Shown in pieces: positions 25,835 through 34,854 of a stretch of 64,000 bases of DNA; within the stretch, counting starts at the first letter, position 1; each line of letters opens with the position of its first letter. A program made the position numbers and the translations under genes. The DNA is from VRUE01 sp963705635 (GTDB taxonomy: Bacteria > Actinomycetota > Thermoleophilia > Solirubrobacterales > 70-9), in the NCBI GenBank assembly GCA_963705635.1, contig CAVPKH010000004.1:248001-312000 (forward strand). Reading direction: 5' to 3'. The notes beneath the pieces were generated by a model, which did no database searches, had not been told where the DNA came from, and saw nothing but the letters and a program-made list of their open reading frames with translations.

Positions 25835-25910
25835 GAGGGCCGGGTGCCCCCTCCCAAAACACTCAAGAGCGGCGTCAGCCGCTCGTTTTGGGAGGGGGCA
25901 CCCGGGCCTC
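25835..25910. repeat. Palindromic element, family B copy 2
   Basis: Nearly identical to copy 1 at 24353: arms GAGGGCCGGGTGCCCCCTCC with complement, CAAAAC / GTTTTG, bulge ACTCAA, inner stem GAGCGGC / GCCGCTC, loop changed to GTCA. It lies 15 bases past the rpmA stop, between rpmA and obg on the same strand. It must therefore either be transcribed through or terminate the rplU-rpmA message before obg. Confidence 0.88.
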
Positions 25911-25925
25911 CCCCCCGCTGAAGCC

Positions 25926-26180
25926 TCAGGACTCCTGAAGAACCGAGATCGTGCGGCCCTTGCGAGCCGACTTGAACTCGACCACGCCCTCCCGCTTGGC
26001 GAAGATCGTGTGATCGCGCCCAAGCCCGGTGCCGTCACCGGGCCAGAACCGCGTGCCACGCTGGCGCACGATGATCTCGCCGCCGTAGACCTTCTGGCCG
26101 GCGAAGACCTTGACCCCAAGCATGTTGGGGTTGGATTCGCGTCCGTTGCGGCTTGAGCCGAGTCCCTTCTTATGCGCCAT
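25926..26180 (-). CDS. rpmA: 50S ribosomal protein L27
   Basis: 84 residues, normal size: MAHKKGLGSSRNGRESNPNM, then VYGGEIIVRQRGTRFWPGDG and AKREGVVEFKSARKGRT. It has the mature-type N-terminus without the Firmicute cleavage extension. The ATG at 26178-26180 lies inside the last codons of rplU (11-base overlap), so the two are translationally coupled. Confidence 0.97.
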   Translation of the reverse strand: MAHKKGLGSSRNGRESNPNMLGVKVFAGQKVYGGEIIVRQRGTRFWPGDGTGLGRDHTIFAKREGVVEFKSARKGRTISVLQES

Positions 26181-26733
26181 CGTCAGAATCCTTTTTAGCA
26201 GCCGGTTTCTTGGCTGGGGCTTTTTTCGCTTTCGCAGCAGGTTTTTTCTCCGCGGCTTTTTTCGCCTCGGTCTTTTTCGCCGGCTCTTTTTTCTCGGCCG
26301 GTTTTTTGGCCGCAGGTTTGGCGGCGGGTTTTTTCGCCGGCTCTTTTTTCTCAACCGCCGGTTTCGCCGCAGCCGGTTTCTCCTCCGCCGGCTGCGCTTT
26401 CGCCGCCGCCGGTTTGCGGGTCAGCAGTTTGACCTCGGTCACCTCGAGCTTGGTCAGCTCGGAGCGGTGGCCGGCGCGGCGGCGGTAGCCCTTCTTCGGC
26501 TTGTATTTGAAGACCTTGATCTTCTCGCCGCGCAGATGCTCGGCGACGGTCGCCTCGACCTTGACCTTCTCCAGCTCCTGGGCCCCGGCGACGATTTCCT
26601 TGTCGCGGAACATCACCGGGCGCAGGGTGACCTTGTCGCCCTCTTTGGCGCTGAGTCGATCGACGAGGAGGGAAGTTCCCTTCTCGACCCTGTATTGCTT
26701 GCCACCGCTCTCTATGACTGCGTACGTGTTCAT
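26170..26733 (-). CDS. rplU: 50S ribosomal protein L21 with long Lys/Ala/Pro tail
   Basis: The first 103 residues are L21 (MNTYAVIESGGKQYRVEKGT, FKYKPKKGYRRRAGHRSELT). They are followed by about 84 residues of low-complexity sequence made of repeats such as KKPAEKKEPAKKTEAKKAAE, strongly basic and probably disordered. L21 normally ends near residue 103. Such Lys/Ala/Pro tails resemble histone-H1-like extensions and could bind rRNA or DNA. The start ATG overlaps the rng stop (ATGA). Confidence 0.95.
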   Translation of the reverse strand: MNTYAVIESGGKQYRVEKGTSLLVDRLSAKEGDKVTLRPVMFRDKEIVAGAQELEKVKVEATVAEHLRGEKIKVFKYKPKKGYRRRAGHRSELTKLEVTEVKLLTRKPAAAKAQPAEEKPAAAKPAVEKKEPAKKPAAKPAAKKPAEKKEPAKKTEAKKAAEKKPAAKAKKAPAKKPAAKKDSDDGA

Positions 26734-28568
26734 TCGTCCTTGCTCTGGGTTGAGCTTGACCGACCCCGACCGCCCCTGCGGCCACGACGGCTACTGCGCG
26801 AGGCGGAGGATTCTAGCTCGGAGCCGTTCTCGCCGCCTCCGGCCCCGTTGGTCGCCTCGACGCCGGGCAGCGAGGCCACCGCGGCAGCCCGCTCGACCCG
26901 CTCGATCCGCACCAGTTTGCGCTCGCCGACGAAGCGACCGCCACCGGTGACGCTGACGATGTAGGAATCGACCCGGGCGACGGCGTCGTCGGCGTTGTAC
27001 ATGTGCGGCTCGTCGATTTTGACCAGCACCTCCTCGCCGACCTTGAAGGGCAGCGCCCGCTCCTCGATCTCGGCCCGCGACCCGGTCTCGATCAGGCTGA
27101 AGCTGTCGATCGGCAGGGCGTCGCCGCCTTCGAAGTGGAACTGCTTGCCGGTCTCGGCCTCGAGCGCGGCGAGCCCGCTCTCGGGGTCGATCAGCACCGC
27201 CGCGACTTTGGGATGGACCCGCAGCAGCAGCGCCTCGGCGTCCTTGGCCCCGGTGGCGATGTCCGGCAGGCGGCGCATCGCGTCGAGCGCCACCGTCTCG
27301 GCCGAGAGCACGACGCCTTCGCCCTCGCAGGTGGGGCAGGGCGCGGTGAGGATCTCGCGCACGCCGTCGGTGACGTTCTGGCGCGTCATCTCGACCAGGC
27401 CGAGCGGCGAGACCTCGACCACGTAGCTCTTCGACTTGTCGGTGTCGAGCGCTTTGCGCAGCGTTTTCAGCACTTTGTCGCGGTTGCGGGCCCGCGCCAT
27501 GTCGATGAAGTCGATGACGATGATGCCGCCGATGTCGCGCAGCCGCAGCTGCCGCACCGCCTCGTCGGCCGCCTCGGTGTTGACCCGGGTGATCGTCTCC
27601 TCGAGACCGCCTTTGCCGCGGCCGGTGAAGCTGCCGCTGTTGACGTCGATCACGGTCAGCGCCTCGGTGTAGTCGATGATCAGGTAGCCGCCCGAGGGCA
27701 GGTCGGCGCGGCGGCCGAGGGTCGACTGGATTTCTTTGTCGATCCCCCACTTCTCGAAGAGCGGCTTTTTCTCCTCGTAGAGCTCGACCCCCTCGACCAG
27801 CTCCGGCGCGGTGCGCTGGAAGAAGCTGGTGACGCGTTCGAACTGCTTCGGCGAGTCGATGATCGCCTTCTCGAAATCGCTGAGGAAGACGTCGCGCAGG
27901 ACCCGCACCGGCAGGTCTGCCTCCTGGAAGACCAGGTCCGGCGCCACCGTCTGCTCGATGCGCCGGTCGAGCACGTCGTTAAGCTTGTGCAGGTATCCGA
28001 TCTCACGCACGAAGTCGGCCTTTTTCGCCCCGTGGGCGGCGGTGCGGACGATCAGCCCGCCCGGCCCTTTGTAGGTGCGGTCGACCATCTTGCGCAGGCG
28101 GTCGCGCTCGGAGTCCGAGAGCCGCCGGCTGACGCCGACGCCGCTGCCCTGCGCCGCGTAGACCAGGTAGCGGCCGGCGATCGAGACGTTCATCGAAAGC
28201 CGCGCGCCCTTGGTCTTGAGCGGGTCCTTGACCACCTGGACGACGATCTCCTGGCCGGGCTTGATCAGCTCGTCGATGCGGCGGCCTTTGCCGCGGCCGC
28301 GCTTGGGCGCCTGTTCGCCGTTGGGCAGGACGATCTCGTCAACGTGCAGGAAGCCGTTGCGCTCGAGGCCGATGTCGACGAAGGCGGCCTCCATGCCGGG
28401 CAGGACGTTGTCGACCTTGCCCTTGTAGATGTTGCCGACGATCGAGCGCCGGCCGCGGCGCTCGATGTAGAGCTCCGCAACGTCGCGTTTGCCGCCTTTC
28501 GTCTTTGACTCGAGGACGGCCACACGGGTCTCGCCACGATCGGCGGAGACCAAAATTGTCTTTTTCAA
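26730..28568 (-). CDS. rng: Ribonuclease E/G
   Basis: Endoribonuclease for rRNA maturation and mRNA decay. The S1 domain (IVGNIYKGKVDNVLPGMEAA, FVDIGLERNGFLHVDEI) is followed by the RNase-H-like and DNase-I-like core. The metal-binding Asp residues lie in ALTVIDVNSGSFTGRGKGGL and GGIIVIDFIDMARARNRDKV. The zinc-link motif is CPTCEGEG. The 612-residue length is between E. coli RNase G and RNase E. The end is a short Arg/Gly/Ser-rich tail (SSRRGRRGGRGRSSS), perhaps an RNA-binding arm. It overlaps rplU by four bases, so rng-rplU-rpmA are coupled. Confidence 0.95.
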   Translation of the reverse strand: MKKTILVSADRGETRVAVLESKTKGGKRDVAELYIERRGRRSIVGNIYKGKVDNVLPGMEAAFVDIGLERNGFLHVDEIVLPNGEQAPKRGRGKGRRIDELIKPGQEIVVQVVKDPLKTKGARLSMNVSIAGRYLVYAAQGSGVGVSRRLSDSERDRLRKMVDRTYKGPGGLIVRTAAHGAKKADFVREIGYLHKLNDVLDRRIEQTVAPDLVFQEADLPVRVLRDVFLSDFEKAIIDSPKQFERVTSFFQRTAPELVEGVELYEEKKPLFEKWGIDKEIQSTLGRRADLPSGGYLIIDYTEALTVIDVNSGSFTGRGKGGLEETITRVNTEAADEAVRQLRLRDIGGIIVIDFIDMARARNRDKVLKTLRKALDTDKSKSYVVEVSPLGLVEMTRQNVTDGVREILTAPCPTCEGEGVVLSAETVALDAMRRLPDIATGAKDAEALLLRVHPKVAAVLIDPESGLAALEAETGKQFHFEGGDALPIDSFSLIETGSRAEIEERALPFKVGEEVLVKIDEPHMYNADDAVARVDSYIVSVTGGGRFVGERKLVRIERVERAAAVASLPGVEATNGAGGGENGSELESSASRSSRRGRRGGRGRSSSTQSKDE

Positions 28569-28614
28569 TTGATTCAGCTCAGTTCAGAGTAGGTACGCAC
28601 GTCCGGCCCCCTTC

Positions 28615-28777
28615 GATGACCGGCCGAACAACCCTGTGCGACTGGGGACGCGCGTGGTCAAGCAGATCAAGGACGCAGGGCGCAGCCTTTGGTGGTGCCA
28701 AAGGCAAGCCCGAGGACGCCGAGATGCGCAGTGCCACGCGTGTCATCCAGGGGTGCAGGGTTGTTGGGCCGGTCATC
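28615..28777. repeat. Palindromic element G, multi-stem, between rodA and rng
   Basis: Outer arms 28615-28636 and 28756-28777 pair 21 of 22 bases (GATGACCGGCCGAACAACCC on the 5' side). Inside are a second stem GACGCGCGTGG / CCACGCGTGTC with one wobble-type pair and a terminal hairpin CCTTTGG-TGGTG-CCAAAGG. The 163-base element occupies most of the 216-base rodA-rng gap, starting 8 bases past the rodA stop. The rest of the gap shows nothing recognisable. Confidence 0.8.
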
Positions 28778-28784
28778 GCTGGGG

Positions 28785-29981
28785 TCACCAGGCGAACCTG
28801 CCTTTCTGGCTGAGGCGCGCTTGCATGTGGATGCTCTGAAGCACCCCGATCGCCAGGAAGGTCGCCAGTACAGACGACCCCCCGTAGCTCATCAGCGGCA
28901 GGGGAATCCCGGTGATCGGCATGATCCCCAGGTTCATCCCCACGTTGACGAAAACCTGGAAGAGCAGCATGGCGGCGATGCCACCTGCCACCAGGGTCCC
29001 GTAGGAGTTCTTCGAGAGCGTCACAATCCGCAGCGCCCGCCAGATCAGCAGGGCGTATAGGGATAGGACCAACGCGGCTCCCGTAAATCCGTAGCGCTCA
29101 CCGATCACCGCGAAGATGAAGTCGGTGTGCCGCTCAGGGACGAAGTCGAGCCGCGTTTGGGTGGCCCGATCGCCCCGGCCGGTCTTCTCACCGGATCCGA
29201 TTGCGATCTTGGCCTGGTTTTGCTGATAGCCCGCGTCGCTTGGGTCCGCGCTGGGGTTCAGGAAAGAGGTGAGCCTCTCAGCCTGATAGCCCTTGAGGAT
29301 CGGCGTCCCAACTGCGGGCGCCGCCACGAGGACGATCGCTGTCACTGCGACGAGGGCCGCGCCGATCACCGCGAAGTGCGTCCAGCGGACGCCCCCCACG
29401 TACATCACGGCGAGGGTGATCGCCCCGAACACCAGGGCGGTGCCGAGGTCCGGCTGCAGGAATACGAGCGCAGCCGGTGCCAGGCCGAGGCAGAGGTAGC
29501 GCACCGTGCGCTGCCAATCCGACCCGTTCCTGGCGCCATCGATGACGAACCCGGCAAGCGCAAGCACTAGCAGGAGCTTGCCGAGCTCAGATGGCTGGAA
29601 ACTGAAGAAGGGGAGTTCAAAAGAGCGTCGTGATCCTCGCGCCGCAAAGCCGAAAACGAAGACGAGCGAGATGCTGACGCATAGGAAAGTGTAGATGCCG
29701 ACCCGCAGCTCGCGGAAGCGCGAGTAGTCGATGCGGGTGAGGAGGTACATGCCGACGATGCCGAGGCCAGCGTAGATGGCCTGCCGGTCGACGAAGTAAT
29801 AGGGGCTGCCGGGCACGTCGTGCTTGGTCGCCTGGGCCAGCGTGAAGACGCTGAGGACGGCGATGGCGATCGCGGAGAGCGCCAGCGGGCCGTCCATGTA
29901 GGGCAGGCCGAGGCGCTCGGCGATGCCGGGATGGACCGCGAACGGCTCCGGCCGGACCTGGCGCGCGCGGGTCGCGTACAT
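28785..29981 (-). CDS. rodA: Peptidoglycan glycosyltransferase RodA
   Basis: SEDS-family polymerase that extends glycan strands with PBP2 during elongation. The 398-residue membrane protein has about ten helices. Hallmarks: RIDYSRFRELRVGIYTFLCV, FFSFQPSELGKLLLVLALA, FLQPDLGTALVFGAITLAVM (with the conserved Asp of SEDS proteins in the following loop), FVPERHTDFIFAVIGERYGF and GIPLPLMSYGGSSVL. The start ATG overlaps the mrdA stop by one base (TGATG), so mrdA-rodA are translationally coupled. Confidence 0.95.
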   Translation of the reverse strand: MYATRARQVRPEPFAVHPGIAERLGLPYMDGPLALSAIAIAVLSVFTLAQATKHDVPGSPYYFVDRQAIYAGLGIVGMYLLTRIDYSRFRELRVGIYTFLCVSISLVFVFGFAARGSRRSFELPFFSFQPSELGKLLLVLALAGFVIDGARNGSDWQRTVRYLCLGLAPAALVFLQPDLGTALVFGAITLAVMYVGGVRWTHFAVIGAALVAVTAIVLVAAPAVGTPILKGYQAERLTSFLNPSADPSDAGYQQNQAKIAIGSGEKTGRGDRATQTRLDFVPERHTDFIFAVIGERYGFTGAALVLSLYALLIWRALRIVTLSKNSYGTLVAGGIAAMLLFQVFVNVGMNLGIMPITGIPLPLMSYGGSSVLATFLAIGVLQSIHMQARLSQKGRFAW

Positions 29982-31848
29982 CAGCCTTCGCCACCTTCTG
30001 GGCTCGCTTCTTTGGCGAGTCGGCCGGCGAAATACGCTTCGAGAATCTTCTTCGCCGCGGGCGCCGCCGATTCGGCCCCGAAGCCACCTTCCTCCATGGT
30101 CACGAAGGTGACGATACGCGGATTCGGATACGGAGCGAGGACGCCGTACCAGGACTGGTCCGCGTGCGGCGGGCGCTGGGCGGTGCCGGTCTTGCCGGCG
30201 ACCGGGATCGGGAAGCTGCCGAAGACGTCGAACGAGGTGCCGCCGCCGTTCTGCGCGGCGTCGTGCAGCCCTTCCAGGATCGCGGCCCGGTATTCCGGGT
30301 CGATGCGGACGTGGCGGCGCGGCTTGGGATCGAATTCCTTCAGCACCCGGCCGGCCGCATCGTCGATTTCCTTGCCGACGTGCGGCGTGACGACGGTGCC
30401 GCCGTTGGCGAGCGTCGCGTAGGCAATCGCCATCTGCAGCGGGTTGGTCTGCAGGTCACCCTGCCCGGTGGCGAGCTGGATGTTGTCGCCGGCGGACCAG
30501 GGCCGATCGGTTTCGCCTTCCTTGTAGAGCTGGTTGCGCCAGTGCTGCGAGGGCAGCAGGCCTTCTTCGGCGCCGGGCAGGTCGATGCCGGTGGGCCGCC
30601 CGATGCCGAGCGCGTGCGCCCAGTGCTGCAGCTCGCCGCTGTCCCACATGCGCAGACCGAGCGTGTAGAAGAAGACGTCCGAGGACACTTCCAGCGCGGT
30701 GACGAGGCTGACCGTGCCGTTGGCCGCTTCGCCGGCGTTTTTGAATTCCTGGCCGCCGACTTCCAGCTCGCCGGGGTCGTCGATCGCTTCGCTGAGCTGC
30801 AGGTTGCCGCTTTCGAGCGCCGCGATCGCGGTTATGAGCTTGAAGGTCGAGCCGGTTGGATAGAGGCCGGCGATCGCCCGGTCGGCGAGCGGCGCCAGCG
30901 GATTGCGGTAGGTCTCGTCGACCTGCTTCTGGGTCAGCGGCCGGGTGAAGAGCGCCGGTTCGAAGGTCGGGAACGAGCCGAGGCCGAGGATTTCGCCGGT
31001 GTGCACGTCCATCGTGATGAAACCGCCCGGCAGGCCGTTTTCCGCCAGCGCCGCCTCGCCCGCCGCCTGCACGTCGGCGTCGATCGAGAGCTTGAGGCTG
31101 TCGCCCGGCGACGGGGGCTTGGCGACGAGGCGGCCGTTCGGGGTCGGCTCGCCGAAGCGCGTCGACCTGGACCCTGGTCAGGCCCGGCTGCCCGCGCAGG
31201 AAGCGGTCGTAGGTGTCCTCGACCCCGTCCTGGCCGATCTCGTCGCCCGGCTGCAGGCCGCGGTAGCGCGGCTCCTTCAGCTCTTCTTCGTCGATCTCGC
31301 CGACGTTGCCGAGGATGTGGGCGGCCAGGGTCCCGTCCGGGTAGTCGCGGACGAAGACCCGCTGCATCTCGACCCCGGGGAAGCGGTCCTGGTTCTCCTG
31401 CAGGTAGTAGACGAGGTAGTGGCCGACGTCGCGGCGCAGGGTCACCGGCGCCGCCGGGGCCAGCTTCAGCTCTTCGTGCATCGTTTGGCGCACGTGGCGC
31501 AGGGTGCTGTGGGTGAGGTCGGCCAGGCGCGAAAGCTCGGCCCGGCGCTCGGCCGGATCAGCCGGCAGTTTGCGCGGGTTGACCTGCAGCGCCAGGCTGG
31601 TGCGGTTGGCGACCAGCACTTTGCCGTTGCGGTCGAGGATTTCGCCGCGCGGGGCGACTGACCCGGTAGGAGCGGGTGCGGTTGTTCTTCGCTTCGGCCA
31701 GGTACTTTTCGCCGTCGAGCACCTGCAGCAGCCAGAGCCGAAAGAAGAGCACGGCGAAAAGCACGACGGCGACGCCGCCGAAGATCGCGATCCGCAGCGC
31801 CAGCCGGTTGCTCATCGCCGGGCCGCGCTCGTCGGAACGAAGGTACAT
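29981..31848 (-). CDS. mrdA: Penicillin-binding protein 2 (two frameshifts)
   Basis: Class B transpeptidase cross-linking peptidoglycan in the elongation complex. One N-terminal membrane helix (LRIAIFGGVAVVLFAVLFFR) precedes the dimerisation domain (LADLTHSTLRHVRQTMHEEL). The transpeptidase motifs follow: STFK in LYPTGSTFKLITAIAALES, SSD in ALEVSSDVFFYTLG, and KTG in PVAGKTGTAQRPP. Frame changes near 31655 and 31160 split it into three pieces; the corrected product is about 620 residues. The ATG at 31846-31848 has AGGGAG seven bases upstream; an internal ATG at 31815 is an alternative. The 455-base gap to mreD holds three palindromic elements. Confidence 0.93.
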
Positions 31849-31894
31849 CAGGGGCTCCCTGGGTGGTCGATTCCCGGCTCTCTGGGGGTAGGGA

Positions 31895-32038
31895 GAGGGG
31901 TCTGGCCGCCCTCCAGGCGAATTGACACCCCAAGAGCTCTGCTCTTGGGGTGGATGAGGAGCGCGGCTTCGCCGCGCAAAAGACGGATTGCATTTCCGCC
32001 GCTTCGCGACATTCGCCTGGAGGGCGGCCAGACCCCTC
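31895..32038. repeat. Palindromic element, family C copy 1
   Basis: Perfect 28-bp outer arms (31895-31922 / 32011-32038; 5' side GAGGGGTCTGGCCGCCCTCC). The core of about 88 bases contains hairpin CACCCCAAGAGC-TCT-GCTCTTGGGGTG, hairpin GCGCGGC-TTC-GCCGCGC and the unpaired GGATTGCATTTCCGCCGC. The core recurs, inverted, at 32182-32269, while the outer arms there are unrelated. Confidence 0.9.
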
Positions 32039-32059
32039 CCGAAACGCCCCGAGAACCAC

Positions 32060-32139
32060 AAGCTTCGAAAGCAGTGGCGGGCCCGGGGAGCCTTGAAGCT
32101 TCGAGCGAATAAAAGGGCCCGCGCCTTCGCCCGAAGCTT
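32060..32139. repeat. Palindromic element D between the two family C copies
   Basis: AAGCTTCG (32060-32067) pairs with CGAAGCTT (32132-32139). Inside these, GCGGGCCC pairs with GGGCCCGC around a loop containing another AAGCTTCGAG. The octamer AGCTTCGA occurs three times within about 100 bases. It is a weaker palindrome than its neighbours. Confidence 0.6.
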
Positions 32140-32149
32140 GGGGAGCTTC

Positions 32150-32301
32150 GAGCGTGGTGGCGGGTGCGCCTCTGCGGGAATGTCGCGAAGCGGCGGAAAT
32201 GCAATCCGATATCCGCGCGGCGAAGCCGCGCACCTCGTTCATCCCAAGAGCAAAGCTCTTGGGATGTCAATTCCCGCAGAGGCGCACCCGCCACCACGCT
32301 C
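32150..32301. repeat. Palindromic element, family C copy 2 (inverted)
   Basis: Perfect 32-bp outer arms (32150-32181 / 32270-32301; 5' side GAGCGTGGTGGCGGGTGCGC) unrelated to those of copy 1. The core matches the reverse complement of the copy 1 core over nearly its whole length. In hairpin CATCCCAAGAGC-AAA-GCTCTTGGGATG the third pair is T-A where copy 1 has C-G, a compensated change. It ends two bases from the mreD stop. Confidence 0.9.
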
Positions 32302-32303
32302 AC

Positions 32304-32852
32304 CTAGGCCCCCAGCACCGTCGGCTGACGGCGCCGTTGCACCTTCGGCTCCTCGACCAGCGCCGGGCGCAGGGCCCGTCGCACGCCGAGGTAGATCGGC
32401 CAGGCGAGGAAGAAGGCGTAGACGCTCTTCAGCAGCAGGTCGCGGATGATCAGGGTGCTGAGCGGGGCGTCGAGCCCGAGCAGCAGCTGGATCACGCCGA
32501 AGCCGAGCTCGGCGACCAGGGTCAGGCCCATGCAGAGCAACGCCGGCACCAGCGAGCTGTGGATCTCGAAGCGCTCGCGGAAGAGGCCGGCCAGGTAGCC
32601 GATCCCGAGCAGCACCAGCGAGGTGATGCCAAGCGCCTCGACCAGCAGGCAGTCGATGAAGAAGCCGATCGCGAAGCCGCTGACGGCGCCGGTCATGCTG
32701 CCGCCGAGCAGGCCGAGGCAGACGACCAGCGCCGGCAGCACGTCGGGGCTGACGTGGAAGAGTTCGACCTCGGAGAAGAAGGAGAGCTGCAGGAGCACGC
32801 CGAGCAGGCCGATCGCGACGATGCGGGCGAGGATCTTCGGGGTGACGATCAT
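32304..32852 (-). CDS. mreD: Rod shape-determining protein MreD
   Basis: A 182-residue membrane protein of the elongasome with five or six hydrophobic segments (ARIVAIGLLGVLLQLSFFSE, VLPALVVCLGLLGGSMTGAV, GFAIGFFIDCLLVEALGITS). MreD proteins are defined mainly by this hydrophobic pattern and by position after mreC. The ATG at 32850-32852 overlaps the mreC stop (ATGA). The C-terminus is short and basic. Confidence 0.9.
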   Translation of the reverse strand: MIVTPKILARIVAIGLLGVLLQLSFFSEVELFHVSPDVLPALVVCLGLLGGSMTGAVSGFAIGFFIDCLLVEALGITSLVLLGIGYLAGLFRERFEIHSSLVPALLCMGLTLVAELGFGVIQLLLGLDAPLSTLIIRDLLLKSVYAFFLAWPIYLGVRRALRPALVEEPKVQRRRQPTVLGA

Positions 32853-33699
32853 CCGCGCGAGCCCCCGGTCAGCACCTGGACCAGGTCGAGGTCGCGCAGA
32901 TCGGCATAGGGGCGCACGTGGACCTGTTCTTTGGCCTCCTGTTCGACGATCGAGGCCTGGGTCACTTCGCCGAGCGGCAGGCCCGGCGGAAACAGCGAGC
33001 AGAGGCCCTGGGCGCGCCAGCCGGCGGTGACGACGGCCATGCCGCCGTGCACGTCCTTGGTCGAGTCGATGAAGTCGAGGATCAGGTCTTCGGGGTTGCC
33101 GACTTCGGGCTTGACCACGCCCTGCACGCCGGCCGGCACGACCTTGGCCGAGATCGCGCTTGCGTGATCGGTGAGCAGCATCACCTGTGAAGAACCCGGA
33201 CTCGGCCGAGGCGATGCGGCCGACCAGGCCGTCGCCGCTGATCACCGGGTCGTCGACGTGAACGCCGTCGCCGCTGCCGACGTCGATGCGTGACGCTCGA
33301 GCGCCAGACCGTCGGCGAGCGGGCGATCACGCGGCCGGTCACCTTCTCGTAGGGCGAGGAGGCAAGCGCCGGGCCGCGGTCGAGTTCCACCAGCTTGCGC
33401 AGCTGCGCGTTCTCCTGCAGCGCCTCCTGGCCGGCCACGGCCTGCTCGCGGGCCTTGACCAGCTGCGACTTGAGGCGGCTGTTTTCGCCGCGCGCGTCGA
33501 AGGTCTTGTCGAACCAGTCGACCAGGTCGCGGGCGGGCTTCAGGGCGCGGTCGGCGACCGACTGGACCGGGCTGAAGATCGTGCTGACGCCGCGCTGCAG
33601 GCCGCGCGAGCCCTGGTAGGTGAGCGTGAGCAGCACAAAGGAGCCGACGATCAGCAGGGCGAGCACCGCCCTACGGCGGCGTACTTGCTTTCGATACAC
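32849..33699 (-). CDS. mreC: Rod shape-determining protein MreC (two frameshifts)
   Basis: Periplasmic scaffold of the elongasome, activating PBP2-RodA. The N-terminus has one membrane anchor (RAVLALLIVGSFVLLTLTYQ). A coiled coil follows (GENSRLKSQLVKAREQAVAG, EALQENAQLRKLVEL), then the double beta-barrel: PYEKVTGRVIARSPTVW, DPVISGDGLVGRIASAESGF, MLLTDHASAISAKVVPAGVQ and GLCSLFPPGLPLGEVTQ. Single-base shifts near 33290 and 33187 must be repaired. Corrected length is about 283 residues. Confidence 0.92.
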
Positions 33700-33738
33700 G
33701 AGTGAAGACCTAAGTTTGTGGCTTGAGATGAAGAGGAG

Positions 33739-34789
33739 CTAAGCAAAGTGCCTAGCTCCCGAATTCTGCTTGCTGGCGCGGTGCATGGCCTCGAACTCCT
33801 CCAGCGAGATGCCCGAGCCCACCGCCACGCACGTCAGCGGTGACTCTGCCAGCTGGCAGGGCATCTGGCACTCGTCGCGCAGGCGCTGTTCGAGTCCTTG
33901 CAGCAGCGCGCCGCCGCCGGCGAGGGTGATGCCGCGGTCCATGATGTCACCCGCCAGCTCCGGCGGGCGTGCGGTCGAGCGTGTCCTTGACCGCCTCGAC
34001 GATGTGGCCGACCGGTTCCTCGAGCGCCTCGCGCACCTCCTCGGAGCCGAGCGTGATCGTCTTCGGCAGGCCGGAGACGAGGTCGCGGCCGCGGATCTCG
34101 GCCCGCACCTCCTCGGCCAGCGGCGAGGCCGAGCCGGCCTCGAGCTTGACCTCCTCCGCGGTCTGGGTGCCGATCGCCAGCTTGTAGGCGTGCTTGCAGT
34201 GGTTGACGATCGCCTCGTCGAGCTCGTCGCCGCCGACCCGGATCGACTGCGAGACGACGATCCCGCCGAGCGAGATCACCGCCACCTCGGTGGTGCCGCC
34301 GCCGACGTCGACGACCATCGAGCCGGTCGGCTCGGCGACCGGCAGGCCGGCGCCGATCGCCGCCGCCATCGGCTCCTCGATCAGGTAGGCCTGGCGGGCG
34401 CCGGCCGAGAGGCAGGCCTCCTCGACCGCGCGCTTCTCGACCCCGGTCACGCCGGAGGGGACGCAGACGACGACGCGCGGGTGGGCGAAGCGGTTGGAGT
34501 GCACCTGTTTGATGAAGTGGCGCAGCATCTGCTCGGTGACGTCGAAGTCGGCGATCACCCCGTCCTTGAGCGGGCGGATCGCGGTGATGTTGCCCGGCGT
34601 GCGGCCGAGCATCCGCTTCGCCTCGACGCCGACCGCGTGGACCTGGCCGTTGTGGGAGTCGATCGCCACGACCGAGGGCTCGGAGAGGACGATGCCGCGC
34701 CCGCGCACGTAGACGAGGGTGTTGGCCGTGCCCAGGTCGACGGCCATGTCGCGGCCGCCGAGCCCTCTGAGGTAGCTGAATACGCCCAT
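33739..34789 (-). CDS. mreB: Rod shape-determining protein MreB (one frameshift)
   Basis: Actin-like ATPase that orients cell-wall synthesis along the sidewall. The sequence runs through RDMAVDLGTANTLVYVRGRG (phosphate 1), ARQAYLIEEPMAAAIGAGLP, GSMVVDVGGGTTEVAVISLG (phosphate 2) and GITLAGGGALLQGLEQRL (adenosine motif). It ends LTCVAVGSGISLEEFEAMHR. A one-base shift near 33945-33960 splits the last 67 codons from the rest. The corrected length of about 350 residues is right for MreB. It is followed by mreC after 40 bases. Confidence 0.96.
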
Positions 34790-34854
34790 GCTTGGTTTCG
34801 GAGAACTTCCAGGGGAAATCATCCCAAACGCGCCAAAGCGGCGTCGATTTGGAG

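Noticed and set aside
19813..28508. Very long open frames on the plus strand opposite proA, proB, rng and other genes
   Set aside because: They mirror strong minus-strand genes in GC-rich DNA, have Arg/Asp/Val/Gly-rich translations without domains, and lack start signals.
31895..32301. Insertion sequence between mreD and mrdA
   Set aside because: The inverted repeats enclose under 100 bases, there is no transposase and no target-site duplication could be seen.
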